Program-made: the position numbers and the translations under genes
In this document: positions 1 through 11,454 of the stretch, in pieces
Layout: each line of letters starts with the position of its first letter
Numbering within the stretch: position 1 is the stretch's first letter
Source of the DNA: Amphiura filiformis
Lineage: Eukaryota > Echinodermata > Ophiuroidea > Amphilepidida > Amphiuridae
Length of the DNA: 64,000 nt
NCBI RefSeq assembly: GCF_039555335.1
Contig: NC_092637.1
Span: forward strand, 41,928,990-41,992,989
Reading direction: 5' to 3'
The notes under the pieces: generated by a model
Databases searched by the model: none
Told to the model about the DNA's origin: nothing
The model's input: the letters and a program-made list of their open reading frames with translations, nothing else

Positions 1-52
1 CAGCATGTAGACTGATATTGGCCTCTGTCATATTGACGTAATGTGTTACCGT

Positions 53-188
53 CTCAGAGTCTGAGTTGAGCAAAGACGTAGCTTGCGACACCATCAGCGT
101 ACGGCGTCGGAGGAGTGTAATCACTACGCTGAATGAAGACGCCGTGATGGTGTCGCAAGCTACGTCTTTGCTCAACTCAGACTCTGAA
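53..188. repeat. Foldback hairpin, copy I
   Basis: Two near-perfect arms of about 44 bp (53-96 and 145-188) are inverse complements. They include the block tgagcaaagacgtagcttg. The loop is about 48 bp. Related hairpins lie at 12143-12320 and 17799-17980, where the palindrome extends to flanking aagctt sites. In this copy the outer ends are changed by the 204-992 insertion. Confidence 0.85.
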
Positions 189-203
189 AAGGTAACTTTT
201 TAA

Positions 204-992
204 AGGGGGGTAACCCTATTGGTTTTGGATATGGATTGTGTTTAAAATTACATAATAATATCAAATATCGCCCCCTTTATGCTGCTTTGTGAAAAAACGA
301 GAGCATTTACAGCGTAAATGTGAATAAATAGCCAAATTTGCAATCCAATCATGGTATACGTGAATTGCATTATGGGCAGGCAAGCAACAACAACAATTCC
401 CGTTCGTATGACGAATGCATGACATGCTGTACAATGCCCGGCCCGTATTGAACGGAAAATATTTGTTGTTTTTTTCGTACCGTTTCAGAAAAAAAAGAAA
501 CTAAATTTATTTCCCCTTGCAATATGTACATTTCAAATGAATATAAAAATGGAGAGGAAAAAATTCTTCCGATACCGGATTTTGAACCGGGTACCTCACG
601 GGTGAAGCATGATGCGCTAACTAATTGAGCTAATCGGCCCACTACGTGCGACGTGGAAGTTTTATAAATATATACGGCGCACCGTCTCCTCAGCAGTTAG
701 TGTGGTTCGCTTTTTTCACAGAATGTGTATGACGCGAAACCAAAGTAGCTGTTGAGGAGACCCATGATTCGCAATTCATTCCCTACCCAGAAATCCGAAG
801 TAAGTTTTAGTATTTACAAACTGGTAGTCTGTAAAAGCCGCTGTGTTTCATGATTTCTCCGGAAATACATCGACTTGGAGCGTCAAATTTCAGGATAGTG
901 ATGAGAAAAATAGTATCTATCATGTGATACCAAAAGCTCATCAACAATGAAAAAAATCGGGGGGATGATGCTGTCGATCGGGTTACGGACCT
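204..992. mobile_element. TTAA-flanked insertion (piggyBac-type target) in copy I
   Basis: Copies II and III read straight through 'aactttttaagctt', whereas copy I has about 789 extra bases with TTAA on both sides (200-203 and 993-996). The ends are weakly inverted: aggggggtaaccctat on the left, and aggtccgtaacccgat as the complement of the right end. Inside are a tRNA-like segment (567-639, minus strand) and an imperfect hairpin (684-762). There is no credible ORF. The TTAA target is typical of piggyBac-type transposition, so a MITE is the likely explanation. Confidence 0.6.
567..639 (-). tRNA. tRNA-like sequence, probably a degenerate tRNA-derived repeat
   Basis: On the minus strand the sequence can be drawn as a tRNA. 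The acceptor starts ggccgat, a D-arm-like segment follows, and the anticodon stem tcatg/cgtga is fully paired around the loop cttcacc. A TTC-containing T-loop comes last. The formal anticodon is TCA (a stop codon reader), the D and T stems carry mismatches, and only about five acceptor pairs form. It is better read as a tRNA-derived relic than a functional gene. Confidence 0.3.
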
Positions 993-1000
993 TTAAGCTT

Positions 1001-2219
1001 ATGTGTGATAATGTAACACTTTGGACTATGAATATCATATCCGACAGTTTTTGTGTTAATATTAATAGCTGAGACTAAATTGAAATTTAATAGGACTAAT
1101 CTCTAGGAATCGGATACACACACACACACACACACAGACATACACGATATAGAAATCTATAGAATATGATATACAATTTCCGTCAAATTTTAATTTTGTT
1201 ATTCTTTACCCAAAATGCTGAAATAATATTAGTAATAACTGCCAACTATCTGAAATTTACGGCGAGAATAGGGGGAGGGACCTGGCCGATCAAAGAACAT
1301 ATTTTAAGTTGTAACTGAATAAATTGACAAATTATTATGAAAAGGTGCAGCACTTTCCTATAGCAAGAGATATCATCAAATGGTACTAGTTTTATGATAA
1401 TTACAAAAACATATGCTGCCCATTTTTTGTGGGCAAAATAATTTACTGGGTGGGCATGTTATTGACCTCCCTGCATCACCCTGACTGCCCTCCCCCTTTC
1501 AAAATCGTTCCGCCGCCGCTGGAAATGCCTAATTATTTCACCTCAATGCATTTCTAAATCTTACATCCAAATTTAGAAGAGGACTTATTACATGAATTGT
1601 TCTAATATCTATTGAACATGTTTTCATCCTCGCTTTAAATTGAAGTTGGTGTGGAATAGTACACTTATATGTTAAGATCTGTTACGAACAGAAACAGTTC
1701 CCATTATCCGACAGGGAGGTAAATAACATGAAATAAGATGGACAGAATTTTATAATATGAAATTAGTTAATTTTTTCAAACTTTTTTCTTCCTTTTTTGT
1801 TGGTATATTTGTAATGTTTACACATTCCCAATTTACACCTAAATGAAGTAAGCCAAATTTGTTGTCTTTGTAGGTCAACACAGCAATTTTGACATAAAGT
1901 TATAATTAAGACTTTATGTCCCAGTGGGGTTTCTTTCACTTTCTTTTATTATTTAAGCTGAAAATGGACAGAAAAAGCCTTCCCGGCAGTTATTACTAAT
2001 ATTATTTCAGCATTTTGGGTAAAGAATAACAAAATTAAAATTTGACGGAAATTGTATATCATATCTAATAGATTTCTATATCGTGCATGTCTGTGGGTGT
2101 GTGTATCCGATTCCTAGAGATTAGTCCTATTAAATTTCAATTTAGTCTCAGCTATCAATATTAACACACAAACTGTTGGATATGATATTAATGGTACAAA
2201 GTGTTACATTATCACACAT
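1001..2219. mobile_element. Core of composite element, long inverted arms, copy I
   Basis: The first 240 bp or so (from atgtgtgataatgtaacac) return as the inverse complement at about 1985-2219 (ending gtgttacattatcacacat). An (AC)n run lies at about 1108-1132. The same core occurs at 12321-13541 and 17981-19204. Copies II and III also contain a short degenerate repeat of aatttactgggtgggc (12722-12845, 18383-18505), which is mostly missing here (1412-1460). There is no coding capacity. Confidence 0.8.
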
Positions 2220-2235
2220 ATTTAACATTTTAAAT

Positions 2236-4527
2236 TGATTATAATTAGAGAGGGCGGCCTATCTGCTGTGTCATAGCATGACATCAGTCAATATGAGACA
2301 TTAAATATTAAATGCGAGGATCCAGAGGATACATGCCTGAGAAAATATATAATAATTAAAGAAATTGAGCTCAGACAAACTGGCATGATAATAAAGGAGA
2401 GAAAAAATCAGAACCGTTCAGATTCGAACCAGCGTGCACTAACGATTACATGTCGTTGGCTCACCACCACACGCCATAACAGCTCATGGCGGATCAGCCG
2501 GCGAATTGAACATGTAATGATTTTATTCTCTCGTAAATGTCGCACGGCCAATGTAAATTAATTATAATTAGAGAGGGCGGCCTATTTGCTGTGTCATAGC
2601 ATGACATCAGTCAATATGAGACATTAAATATTAAATGCGAGGATCCAGAGGATACATGCCTGAGAAAATATATAATAATTAAAGAAATTGAGCTTAGACA
2701 AACTGGCATGATAATAAAGGAGAGAAAAAATCAGAACCGTTCGGATTCGAACCAGCGTGCACTAACGACTACATGTCGTTGGCTCACCACCACACGCCAT
2801 AACAGCTCATGGCGGATCAGCCGGCGAATTGAACATGTAATGATTTTATTCTCTCGTAAATGTCGCACGGCCAATGTAAATTAATTATAATTAGAGAGGG
2901 CGGCCTATCTGCTGTGTCATAGCATGACATCAGTCAATATGAGACATTACATATTAAATGCGAGGATCCAGAGGATACATGCCTGAGAAAATATATAATA
3001 ATTAAAGAAATTGAGCTCAGACAAACTGGCATGATAATAAAGGAGAGAAAAAATCAGAACCGTTCGGATTCGAACCAGCGTGCACTAACGATTACATGTC
3101 GTTGGCTCACCACCACACGCCATAACAGCTCATGGCGGATCAGCCGGCGAATTGAACATGTAATGATTTTATTCTCTCGTAAATGTCGCACGGCCAATGT
3201 AAATTAATTATAATTAGAGAGGGCGGCCTATCTGCTGTGTCATAGCATGACATCAGTCAATATGAGACATTAAATATTAAATGCGAGGATCCAGAGGATA
3301 CATGCCTGAGAAAATATATAATAATTAAAGAAATTGAGCTCAGACAAACTGGCATGATAATAAAGAGAGAAAAATCAGAACCGTTCGGATTCGAACCAGC
3401 GTGCACTAACGATTACATGTCGTTGGCTCACCACCACACGCCATAACAGCTCATGGCGGATCAGCCGGCGAATTGAACATGTAATGATTTTATTCTCTCG
3501 TAAATGTCGCACGGCCAATGTAAATTAATTATAATTAGAGAGGGCGGCCTATTTGCTGTGTCATAGCATGACATCAGTCAATATGAGACATTAAATATTA
3601 AATGCGAGGATCCAGAGGATACATGCCTGAGAAAATATATAATAATTAAAGAAATTGAGCTTAGACAAACTGGCATGATAATAAAGGAGAGAAAAAATCA
3701 GAACCGTTCGGATTCGAACCAGCGTGCACTAACGACTACATGTCGTTGGCTCACCACCACACGCCATAACAGCTCATGGCGGATCAGCCGGCGAATTGAA
3801 CATGTAATGATTTTATTCTCTCGTAAATGTCGCACGGCCAATGTAAATTAATTATAATTAGAGAGGGCGGCCTATCTGCTGTGTCATAGCATGACATCAG
3901 TCAATATGAGACATTACATATTAAATGCGAGGATCCAGAGGATACATGCCTGAGAAAATATATAATAATTAAAGAAATTGAGCTCAGACAAACTGGCATG
4001 ATAATAAAGGAGAGAAAAAATCAGAACCGTTCAGATTCGAACCAGCGTGCACTAACGATTACATGTCGTTGGCTCACCACCACACGCCATAACAGCTCAT
4101 GGCGGATCAGCCGGCGAATTGAACATGTAATGATTTTATTCTCTCGTAAATGTCGCACGGCCAATGTAAATTAATTATAATTAGAGAGGGCGGCCTATCT
4201 GCTGTGTCATAGCATGACATCAGTCAATATGAGACATTAAATATTAAATGCGAGGATCCAGAGGATACATGCCTGAGAAAATATATAATAATTAAAGAAA
4301 TTGAGCTCAGACAAACTGGCATGATAATAAAGGAAAAAAAAATCAGAACCGTTCGGATTCGAACCAGCGTGCACTAACGATTACATGTCGTTGGCTCACC
4401 ACCACACGCCATAACAGCTCATGGCGGATCAGCCGGCGAATTGAACATGTAATGATTTTATTCTCTCGTAAATGTCGCACGGCCAATGTAAATTAATTAT
4501 AATTAGAGAGGGCGGCCTATCTGCTGA
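2236..4527. repeat. 323-bp tandem array bearing tRNA-like units (7 full + partial)
   Basis: The phrase agagggcgg recurs at 2249, 2572, 2895, 3218, 3539, 3862, 4185 and 4507, a period of 321-323 bp. Units differ by only a few substitutions and small indels. Each full unit has a 75-bp tRNA-like segment on the minus strand: 2411-2485, 2734-2808, 3057-3131, 3378-3452, 3701-3775, 4024-4098 and 4346-4420. It can fold with a D stem ggc/gcc, a perfect anticodon stem aacga/tcgtt with loop catgtaa (formal anticodon TGT, Thr, but A at position 33), and the T-loop/B-box ggttcgaatcc. The acceptor and T stems are imperfect. The spacing is far too regular for dispersed tRNA genes. It is not a CRISPR array. 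Confidence 0.85.
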
Positions 4528-4607
4528 TATAAAAGTTGTTTACCACTTGGCAAATTTTGTTCAAATGTTTTACATTGATATTTCAATGAAAAGAATTTTA
4601 ACTATTG

Positions 4608-5779
4608 TATGTTATACAGACGAAATTGGTGAAACGACACGATCAATACAAAATGCAAAAATAGTCACAAATTCATAAAGGGGAGTGGTAACACCATAAG
4701 GCTACATAACACAATATAGCTTTCCATAGACTTTACGTGCAAAATAGGGGTCGCGTTTTAGGCTATAAGTCGAGTTACCTCCAACTTTGAAATATATATT
4801 TGTTATCATCTTAATCAGAACAAAATTCTGCATAATATCTGAAAATGACATTTTAGGTCTCCTGTTTGAGAAAATTAGCGTTATATAAAAAGGTCAGATT
4901 TTCCCCTGTTTACATCCGACTGCTAACTGCGTTTTGACCTCGTGTGTTCCATAATTGTAAACATCACTCAAATGTTCTCGTTTTCTTTTCAAATTTGCAG
5001 AGATCACATTCATAGTAAACCACGATTTTCAACACTAAAATTGTTAATATTGTACCAATTTTGCACAATTTTGATGCAAAGTTTGGACTCACTACTAGTA
5101 GGTAGGCGTGATAAAGTTTTACGGGAAATCGCTTCACATGCGGATTTAGTGGTATGAACCCTTAAAGACGTCGCATAAACCGCTGCCTAAACGCGTTGAC
5201 GTCTCTGCCACGTGACATCAAGGCGAAACTTTTATATAGAGGGTCTATACTAAAAGCCGATGGTGTTAAAGAGTTTTTGACATGACCATTTTTTAAAACT
5301 TTTTACTCCTAGACTAAAAAATGGCAGGTCATTCTGGGGTCATCCTGGGTCAAATCGCCATTGATTGTTGAAGTTCGTGACAATCACCCAAGTAAGACAA
5401 TAAAATGTCTTGGTATCGGCGATACATCCGAAACCGATACCATTATACTTGAGTGCATAAAAATGGATTCATATTATCATGAACATCACCGCACACACAT
5501 GTACCAATACCCCTTTTATAATAATACTATCACCGCTTCTTACTTACTCCGTTCAACCCTACAAGCTCAAGTTCCTATACATCTTACAATCATTCCTTCT
5601 CTTTCCAATAAACATGATAAATCACAAAGTTCCACCGCTACGATATTCGGGCTCTTGAGGCGCAGCAGCTCTAGTTATTATTGTTATTGTCGTTGTTATT
5701 TTGTTGTTGTTGTTGTCGTTGTCATCGTCGTGCTGTTGTTATTAACTGAACCTTCACATCATATCTTTTAGGTCTGAAT
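4608..5779 (+). promoter_or_regulatory. 5' flank of NXPE-like copy A
   Basis: This segment is nearly identical to 19988-21162 upstream of copy C. From about 5160 on it is also related to 44916-45644 upstream of copy D. Candidate elements are a TGACGTC CRE-like site (5197-5203), a CACGTG E-box (5209-5214) and a TATA-like tttatata (5231-5238). D lacks the E-box/TATA block. An imperfect hairpin, ggtatcgg...ccgatacc (5412-5441), is kept in all three flanks. A GTT-rich microsatellite follows (about 5680-5745), then a 3' splice-acceptor-like atatcttttag just before the ATG, which suggests a non-coding upstream exon. Open frames here are low-complexity shadows. Promoter function is inferred. Confidence 0.4.
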
Positions 5780-7847
5780 ATGAAAGCAAAAGAAGAAGCA
5801 TCAGTCCGGATACTGTCTCGTCGGGAATTCGTACTGATATGTGGTATCATCATCTCCATATCAATGTATTTGTCCCTGGGTGTATTCAGAGCAAAAACAA
5901 TTATTATATCTTATCCACCGCCCAAACATATCAGTGGGTCAACGACGTCAGCAAATACAACATGTATGAAGAGCAATAATGTCAACCAACTACCAATGAT
6001 TGACATACATAAGATTATAAATAAATCTTTGCGAGATTTGGTATCGAATAGCCATGATAGCCGTGCCGTTGATCTCAATGATTCCAAGCATTCACCATCC
6101 AAAGATATTAATGGATCAACCACGAAGAAGATTAATAATGTCGATGAACTCCGACTTAGGAGTATGAATACAAGCGGTAAATCTTTGCCAAATTTATCAA
6201 AGGATCGTGCCGTTGAGCCCAAACAGCCAGAATCCAGCAATATGATGGGACAAACCACGAAGTGCACTAATGTCGATCAACTGCCAATGATTGACGGACT
6301 TACGAGTTCAAATAAATCTTGGTCAAGTTGGTTATTACATGGACGTGCCGTTGACCTCGAAGAGTCCAAACATCCCCCTTCTCAATATATCGAAATGAAC
6401 AACTCAGTACCAGCCTGTCCAAAGCATTTCGATGCATTTATCAAAGATCCCAAACCAGTTTATCTGTTATGCGATACAATAGAGTTGATAATTACGGCAA
6501 GAGATTGCAAGAAAAAGAGATTGAACTCTGGAGGTGATTACTTGTGGACATGGATAAAAACAGATTCCTTGAAAGCAAGTCAAACCCAAGAAGGTAACAT
6601 TACTGATGTGGGTAACGGGACCTACATTGCGCGGTTTACCCTCAGATGGGTCGGGAAGGTGACCCCTGTTGTAGCTGTTATTAGAACTCGACAAGAGGTC
6701 AATTATATGAGGCAATGGAGAGAGAAAGTTCCTGCTAGATTTTGCTATAATGGAATATTCAAACTCAATGGTATCACTGCAACAGTACCATGTCACATAA
6801 CTCCTTGGATGAATCTTACTCACACTAATATCAAAGTGGATAAAACGCGCCATTTGTGCAACTTCACAGACCCATTCACTGGTGCGCCATGGTACTGCAT
6901 TAAACCAGCAAATATGCCGTGTTCTGCTTATGACTACGGTCGAGGAGATACAGAAAGAGAAGTATTGTATGATGATTCAAAGTTGTATTTCAAACCATCA
7001 AAAGGATTTGATTATGTAAAAAACATCCAACCTCGTGTTATAAATGTTGTTAACATGGACCAAAACCGCTCTCTTGCCGGATCATTTTCAACTTGTGAGT
7101 TCACCAAGAAACTGCCTATGTGTAACTCTAATGAGCGTGGGGGTATGTTCTCGCCAAACAGTGCATCGGGATTTTATTACAAAAATGTATGGGTATCTTT
7201 GCAGTGTACAAAATCAAAATTTGAAAAAAACAAAATGGTTCAAATTTTGAAAAACAAAACTATACTTTTCTTTGGTGACTCAACAGTTCGGCAATGGTTT
7301 GAGCTAATAGGGGACACTTTGTGGAATGAGACCTGTATTACGCAACTTCATGCTACTAGGTTTGTATATTCCGCAAAATACAACATATCATTAGCGTTTA
7401 CTTTCCATGGTTTTCCTATTCGAGGTAGTCACTCTACGGCATCAAGTGTCGACTACATTGCAAACAGACTTGACGCTTTGAAAACCGGAGGACCTGATGT
7501 GATCATTGTGCTTACCATTTGGGCGCATTTTACAACTACCACATTGGAATTTTATCAAGATCGTTTGTTAAGCATTAAAAATGCAATCATTCGTTTGCAA
7601 AAAAAGGTATCCTGGGACTAGGATATTCATCAAGTCGGCTAATACTAGAGAAAAAGTAATAATCTCAATGAGTAATTGGTATGCTTGGGAATGCGACCAG
7701 GTAATGAGAACGACGCTAGGAAATATTCCAGGGATTACCATAATAGATGTTTGGGGTATGACTACTGGTCACTACACGGGTTTTAACGTTCATCCTGACA
7801 AAAGTGTTGTAAGAAATGAAGTTGATATGCTACTGTCGTTTATCTAG
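5780..7847 (+). pseudogene. NXPE family membrane protein, copy A, frameshifted
   Basis: This is a close paralogue of copies C and D. An N-terminal membrane anchor (about residues 17-36, after RR) precedes a polar repetitive stem, the NXPE region and a PC-esterase domain with FFGDSTVRQW. The frame runs to a TAG at 7619-7621 (613 aa). The break follows a run of seven A (about 7599-7605) where B and C have six and D reads 'acaaacaag'. The normal C-terminus continues in another frame and ends at the family stop (7845-7847). As it stands, the protein loses the last 80 or so residues, including the motif GFNVHPDKS that should supply the catalytic His. A sequencing or assembly error in the homopolymer is possible. 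Without it the gene would look intact. Family membership is secure, and true pseudogene status is uncertain. Confidence 0.8.
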
Positions 7848-8411
7848 TCCAAATCCACGAATAGATTCTAATAGTACAGGGAAGGGACTAAAAAAGAGTC
7901 AAAGTCAAATTACCTACTAGATGCATATCTGCTCATTCGAAGCTATCCGCAACGTCTCACATCATTAGGTTTATGAGCCTGTGTAACTAGCTGCATTCCA
8001 GTCATGACTCATGAGCCCACCCCGAGCATGGCCTTTGAGGTCCAGCCTGTTGTTTTCCCCAATGAGATGAATGAAATGAGGCAAGGACTAATGTCAGAGT
8101 CCTTGTTCTTATTGTTCTTATATATCGGTGCATAATAACAGTGCCCGCCTACAAGCTCATCTCTATGTATAACATCGATGATTGTTACAAGATCCTTGCT
8201 CCTCCGAGGATATCACCAGACTCACTTTTTCTAAATCCAAAAGATCCGAAAGTGACCGTGCTTTCTCTGCGTACTAGTGAATGGTCCACGACTCTGGAAT
8301 TGCACTTCTCATTTCCATCAGGCAGGTCCCGTCACTTCAGATATTTTTAAAAAGGAATCGTAAAAGGCTCATATTTTTTGAATTATTGTAATTTTATTTA
8401 ATTTTGCTTTG
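7848..8411. other. 3' flank of copy A, shared with B and C
   Basis: This non-coding segment is duplicated at 15735-16964 (interrupted by a MITE) and 23266-23805. A diverged stretch reappears after copy D (50029-50095). It is part of the duplicated gene unit. The small open frame at 8141-8350 recurs in each unit but accumulates indels, so it is not called as a gene. Confidence 0.7.
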
Positions 8412-8415
8412 TTAA

Positions 8416-9134
8416 GGGCTCGGATAGCGACGTTTTCACGTATTTTGTGTGTGACCTGAGAGCACATCAGACATATCGAATTGCATTTTGAAAATGAGGG
8501 ATGTCCTTCTGATATGAAATAATTTTGATTTTTTTTAATTCGCAATATAATACACATTTTATGGCAAATGATTAAAAATTGATATTTTTGAAATGTAACA
8601 GTCCTCGAAGTAAATTGTAATTGTATAAATCTAAAAATATGTACTTTAAGTATATGTAGCCGGGATGAAAAGCCGACGATTGATTGAAAATTTTGAACTT
8701 TCATATTGAAGACGTTTCGTACTGTTGTCCCAAAATCTGAAAAATTGTCTTATTGCGAAAAAAAATCTATATCTGCAATTATGAAAGGTAAACATTGTCA
8801 ATTGATCATCGGCTTTTCTTCCCAGCTACATACACTTAAAGTACATATCATTCGATTGATACAAAATATTTCGAGGACTGTCGAATTTCAAAGATATCAA
8901 TTTTTAATCATTTGCCATAAAATGTGTATTATATCGAGAATTTAAAAAAATTCAAAAATTTAGAGAATAAACGATAGGAATTTTTATTTTGCCTATCCTC
9001 TACCGTGTGATAGACGACAGGCAGGTCCAATATTTTGAGTAGTGGATGCCGGCGTTTTAAAAATGCAATTCGATATGTCTGATTTCTCTCAGGTCCCACA
9101 AAAAAAACCCGTGAAAACATCGCTATCCGAGCCC
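8416..9134. mobile_element. TTAA-flanked MITE (gggct...agccc family), copy A unit
   Basis: The ends gggctcggatagcgacgtttt and its complement are flanked by TTAA (8412-8415, 9135-9138). Subterminal inverted segments include gagcacatcagacatatcg and gcaattcgatatgtctga. The same insertion sits at 23810-24430 in unit C and, truncated, at 16969-17061 in unit B. It therefore predates the duplications. No ORF is present. The TTAA target and short ggg/ccc ends suggest a piggyBac-mobilised MITE. Confidence 0.75.
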
Positions 9135-9288
9135 TTAAGCGCATAGCACTACTCTGAAAAGAGTACAAAACAAGTGAAGTTTCACATCTGTCCAAGAATA
9201 AAAAAAGTCAATTTTACTCTCAACGATTTACAATATGATAAAAATCTTTGAATCAAACAATAATACAATTGTAGGAACATTCAATTAA

Positions 9289-9458
9289 GGGCTGGGGTAA
9301 CGATGTTGACACAGTATTTATTGTGGGACCTGGGAGCACATCAGACACATCAAATTGCATTCTATTATGAAGAATGTCCTTCTGATATCAAATAATTTGG
9401 ATTTTTTTAAATTGGCGATATAATATTAATTTTATGGCAAATTATTAAAAATGGATTT
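9289..9458. mobile_element. Truncated TTAA MITE, same family
   Basis: The element starts after TTAA at 9285-9288 with gggctggggtaacgatg. It keeps the gagcacatcagacac subterminal block and is cut at about 9458, where unrelated sequence begins. The equivalent in unit C (from 24584) runs further, so the truncation is specific to unit A. Confidence 0.65.
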
Positions 9459-9550
9459 GGTTTGATGTCCTGATTATGTTAGTACATGCCCAAGATTCAA
9501 TATTCCATATTGCAGCCGGGTCACAGCCTGTACGGGTAGCCTGGGAGTCA

Positions 9551-10389
9551 CAAAAACTTTCCTTTGCTGCGCTGTGTGTGCAGCAGTAGTTGTGAAGAGT
9601 CACTGATTGTGTGTCCGAGAAATGAAACTATTGGAATAAGTGATTAGCTCATGCAGTTTTCTAAGTCAAAAGTTTAAAAATTGCTGGTTTCTTACTGATA
9701 TTTAAAAATGTATGTTTTCAACAAACTTAAACAATCATCCAGCCTAAATGGAAAAGATTATTATTAATTTCTCTATGTTGATGCCAGGAGATATGCTGTA
9801 TATCTCCTGGCATCAACATAGAGAAATTAATAATAATCTTTTCCATTTAGGTTTTGTTGAGTTGAAATCGCTGCTGTGTTATAAACTGTAAGAAGTGTAC
9901 ATTTCTGACTGAACTTGAAATAAAACTGAACAAGTTTTATTCTCTGTTCAAATCCGGCATCTGCCTTGATATGGGCCTATTCGAATGCCCCGCAAGTGTT
10001 TTAAATGAGCCTCTTATTGCATGTCACGTAATCAGCAGGAATGCGTGGAATGCGTGCTAATTACATAAGTTGTGAACTTGACATTCACAGAGGTACTAGT
10101 AGAGGGTACATCAATTATGTCATGAAAAGAACATTGACATTAAATCTACATGTAACCTTTTTTGGGACACCCGGTAGCTAAAAGATGTGGCTTCGGATAG
10201 GGCTGGATGATTGTTTAAGATTGTTGAAAACATACATTTTTAAATATCAGCAAGAAACCAGCTATTTTTAAACTACTTAGAAAACTGAGCTAATCACTTA
10301 TTCCAATAGTTTCATTTCTCGGACACACAATCAGTGACTCTTCACAACTACTGCTGCACACACAGCGCAGCAAAGGAAAGTTTTTCATG
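9551..10389. mobile_element. Nested foldback element
   Basis: The outer arms of about 190 bp (9551-9742 and 10203-10389) are inverse complements and share actttcctttgctgcgctg. Just inside the left arm is a second, almost perfect palindrome (9743-9850, arms of about 50 bp meeting at atatgctgtatat). The remaining 350 bp of the interior is not repeated in this window. No coding frame is present. It is called a foldback-type element on structure alone. Confidence 0.7.
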
Positions 10390-11454
10390 TGAGTAACTAC
10401 TATAGTTTAATTTAATCACTATGTACTGTCTGTATTATATAATATATAGGCCTATAGTGTATAGCGCTCTCCACTGATGCTTTGCATCAAAGTGTTCTTG
10501 TATTGTCAGGAATAATGAAGGTCGGGATAGGCATCTGAAATCACGTGACGAAACCGGAAGATGTAGCCTAGGTCTAGACAATAGGCGGATTAGCTGCCAT
10601 TTTGTCTTCTACATGATTTTATTCACGTGTCCTTATATTTTAGTACACAAATATATAAGTTAATAGGTTTACTATTTCAAAATTATATTTTGAGTATACA
10701 ATATATTCTGTAGTAAAAAGATCAAATGACTATGATTGTTCAGGTATTATATGCTTGATAGAATTAAACTGTTTGACCAGCTAGTATTCTTCTCCGCCGT
10801 CAGTGTGATTCCAGTCACTCCACGTACCGTGTTGCGAAGGTGCAGGAGTCTAAAGCTGTATTGACGAACACGCATATGCGTTAAAAATGATGTAGCCTAG
10901 GTCGAACAATAGCGTGACGTAGTTTCCGGCATTGTTCCTATGCACTTTCACCCTCCTGGTATTGTACTGGATGGACTGGAGTAATGCTTATCATATTTAC
11001 AAATTGAAATTCATTGCCACGAGTCAAGAAAGAGTAGATTTATTTACACCATTAGCGGAACTTTGTCCTTTTTAAGGACTCTTCTTGTCTGGTATATGAT
11101 ACCGAGCAACACAGTGCAACATCAGCTAACATGGTGACTGCTATAATAATTGATCCCAGTGACCTCATGAGCTTTTAAGCTTGCATCAGAGTCTATGCTT
11201 GCATGCTTACATGTTCACTGTTAAACCACTGATGACTCGACTCGCGACTGAGAAGCTGTTTAAATTTGACTAGCTCTGGTTTGGAGAAAGCGACACAATT
11301 CTAAGGTAAATTTTCATTTTAAATAAGCTAGTTATTATTTCTTAATTCTTTAAATTTAATAGCATGACATGGTATAATTTAAGTCATTTGTGTTTTTTTA
11401 CTATATTCACGCTAATGAGTTGCAAGACTACACAAAACTACGCTGTCTGATCTC
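10390..11454. other. Intergenic, no gene recognised
   Basis: No long ORF, RNA gene or TIR pair was found. The phrase gatgtagcctaggtc occurs twice (about 10560 and 10890). The last 70 bp or so (from about 11382) are duplicated at 17062 onwards. Confidence 0.5.

Larger units (their letters stand above)
1..4607. mobile_element. Composite TIR element, copy I (left end outside window)
   Basis: The window opens inside a non-autonomous element whose full layout is visible in copy III (17640-19987). In order it holds a foldback hairpin (53-188), a TTAA-flanked insertion found only in this copy (204-992), a core bounded by inverted segments of about 235 bp (1001-2219), a 323-bp tandem array (2236-4527) and the outer right TIR (about 4528-4607). 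That outer TIR is the inverse complement of 11983-12060 and 17640-17717. No transposase-like reading frame is present. The superfamily is not recognised. The boundaries come from comparing the three copies. Confidence 0.75.

Noticed and set aside
2236..4527. Regular repeats suggesting a CRISPR array
   Set aside because: The unit is 323 bp and repeated throughout, with no short repeat/unique spacer pattern and no cas genes. The DNA is eukaryotic in character.
5361..5771. 136-codon open frame upstream of gene A
   Set aside because: It is broken in the equivalent region of unit C and ends in translated microsatellite. It is better read as 5' flank.
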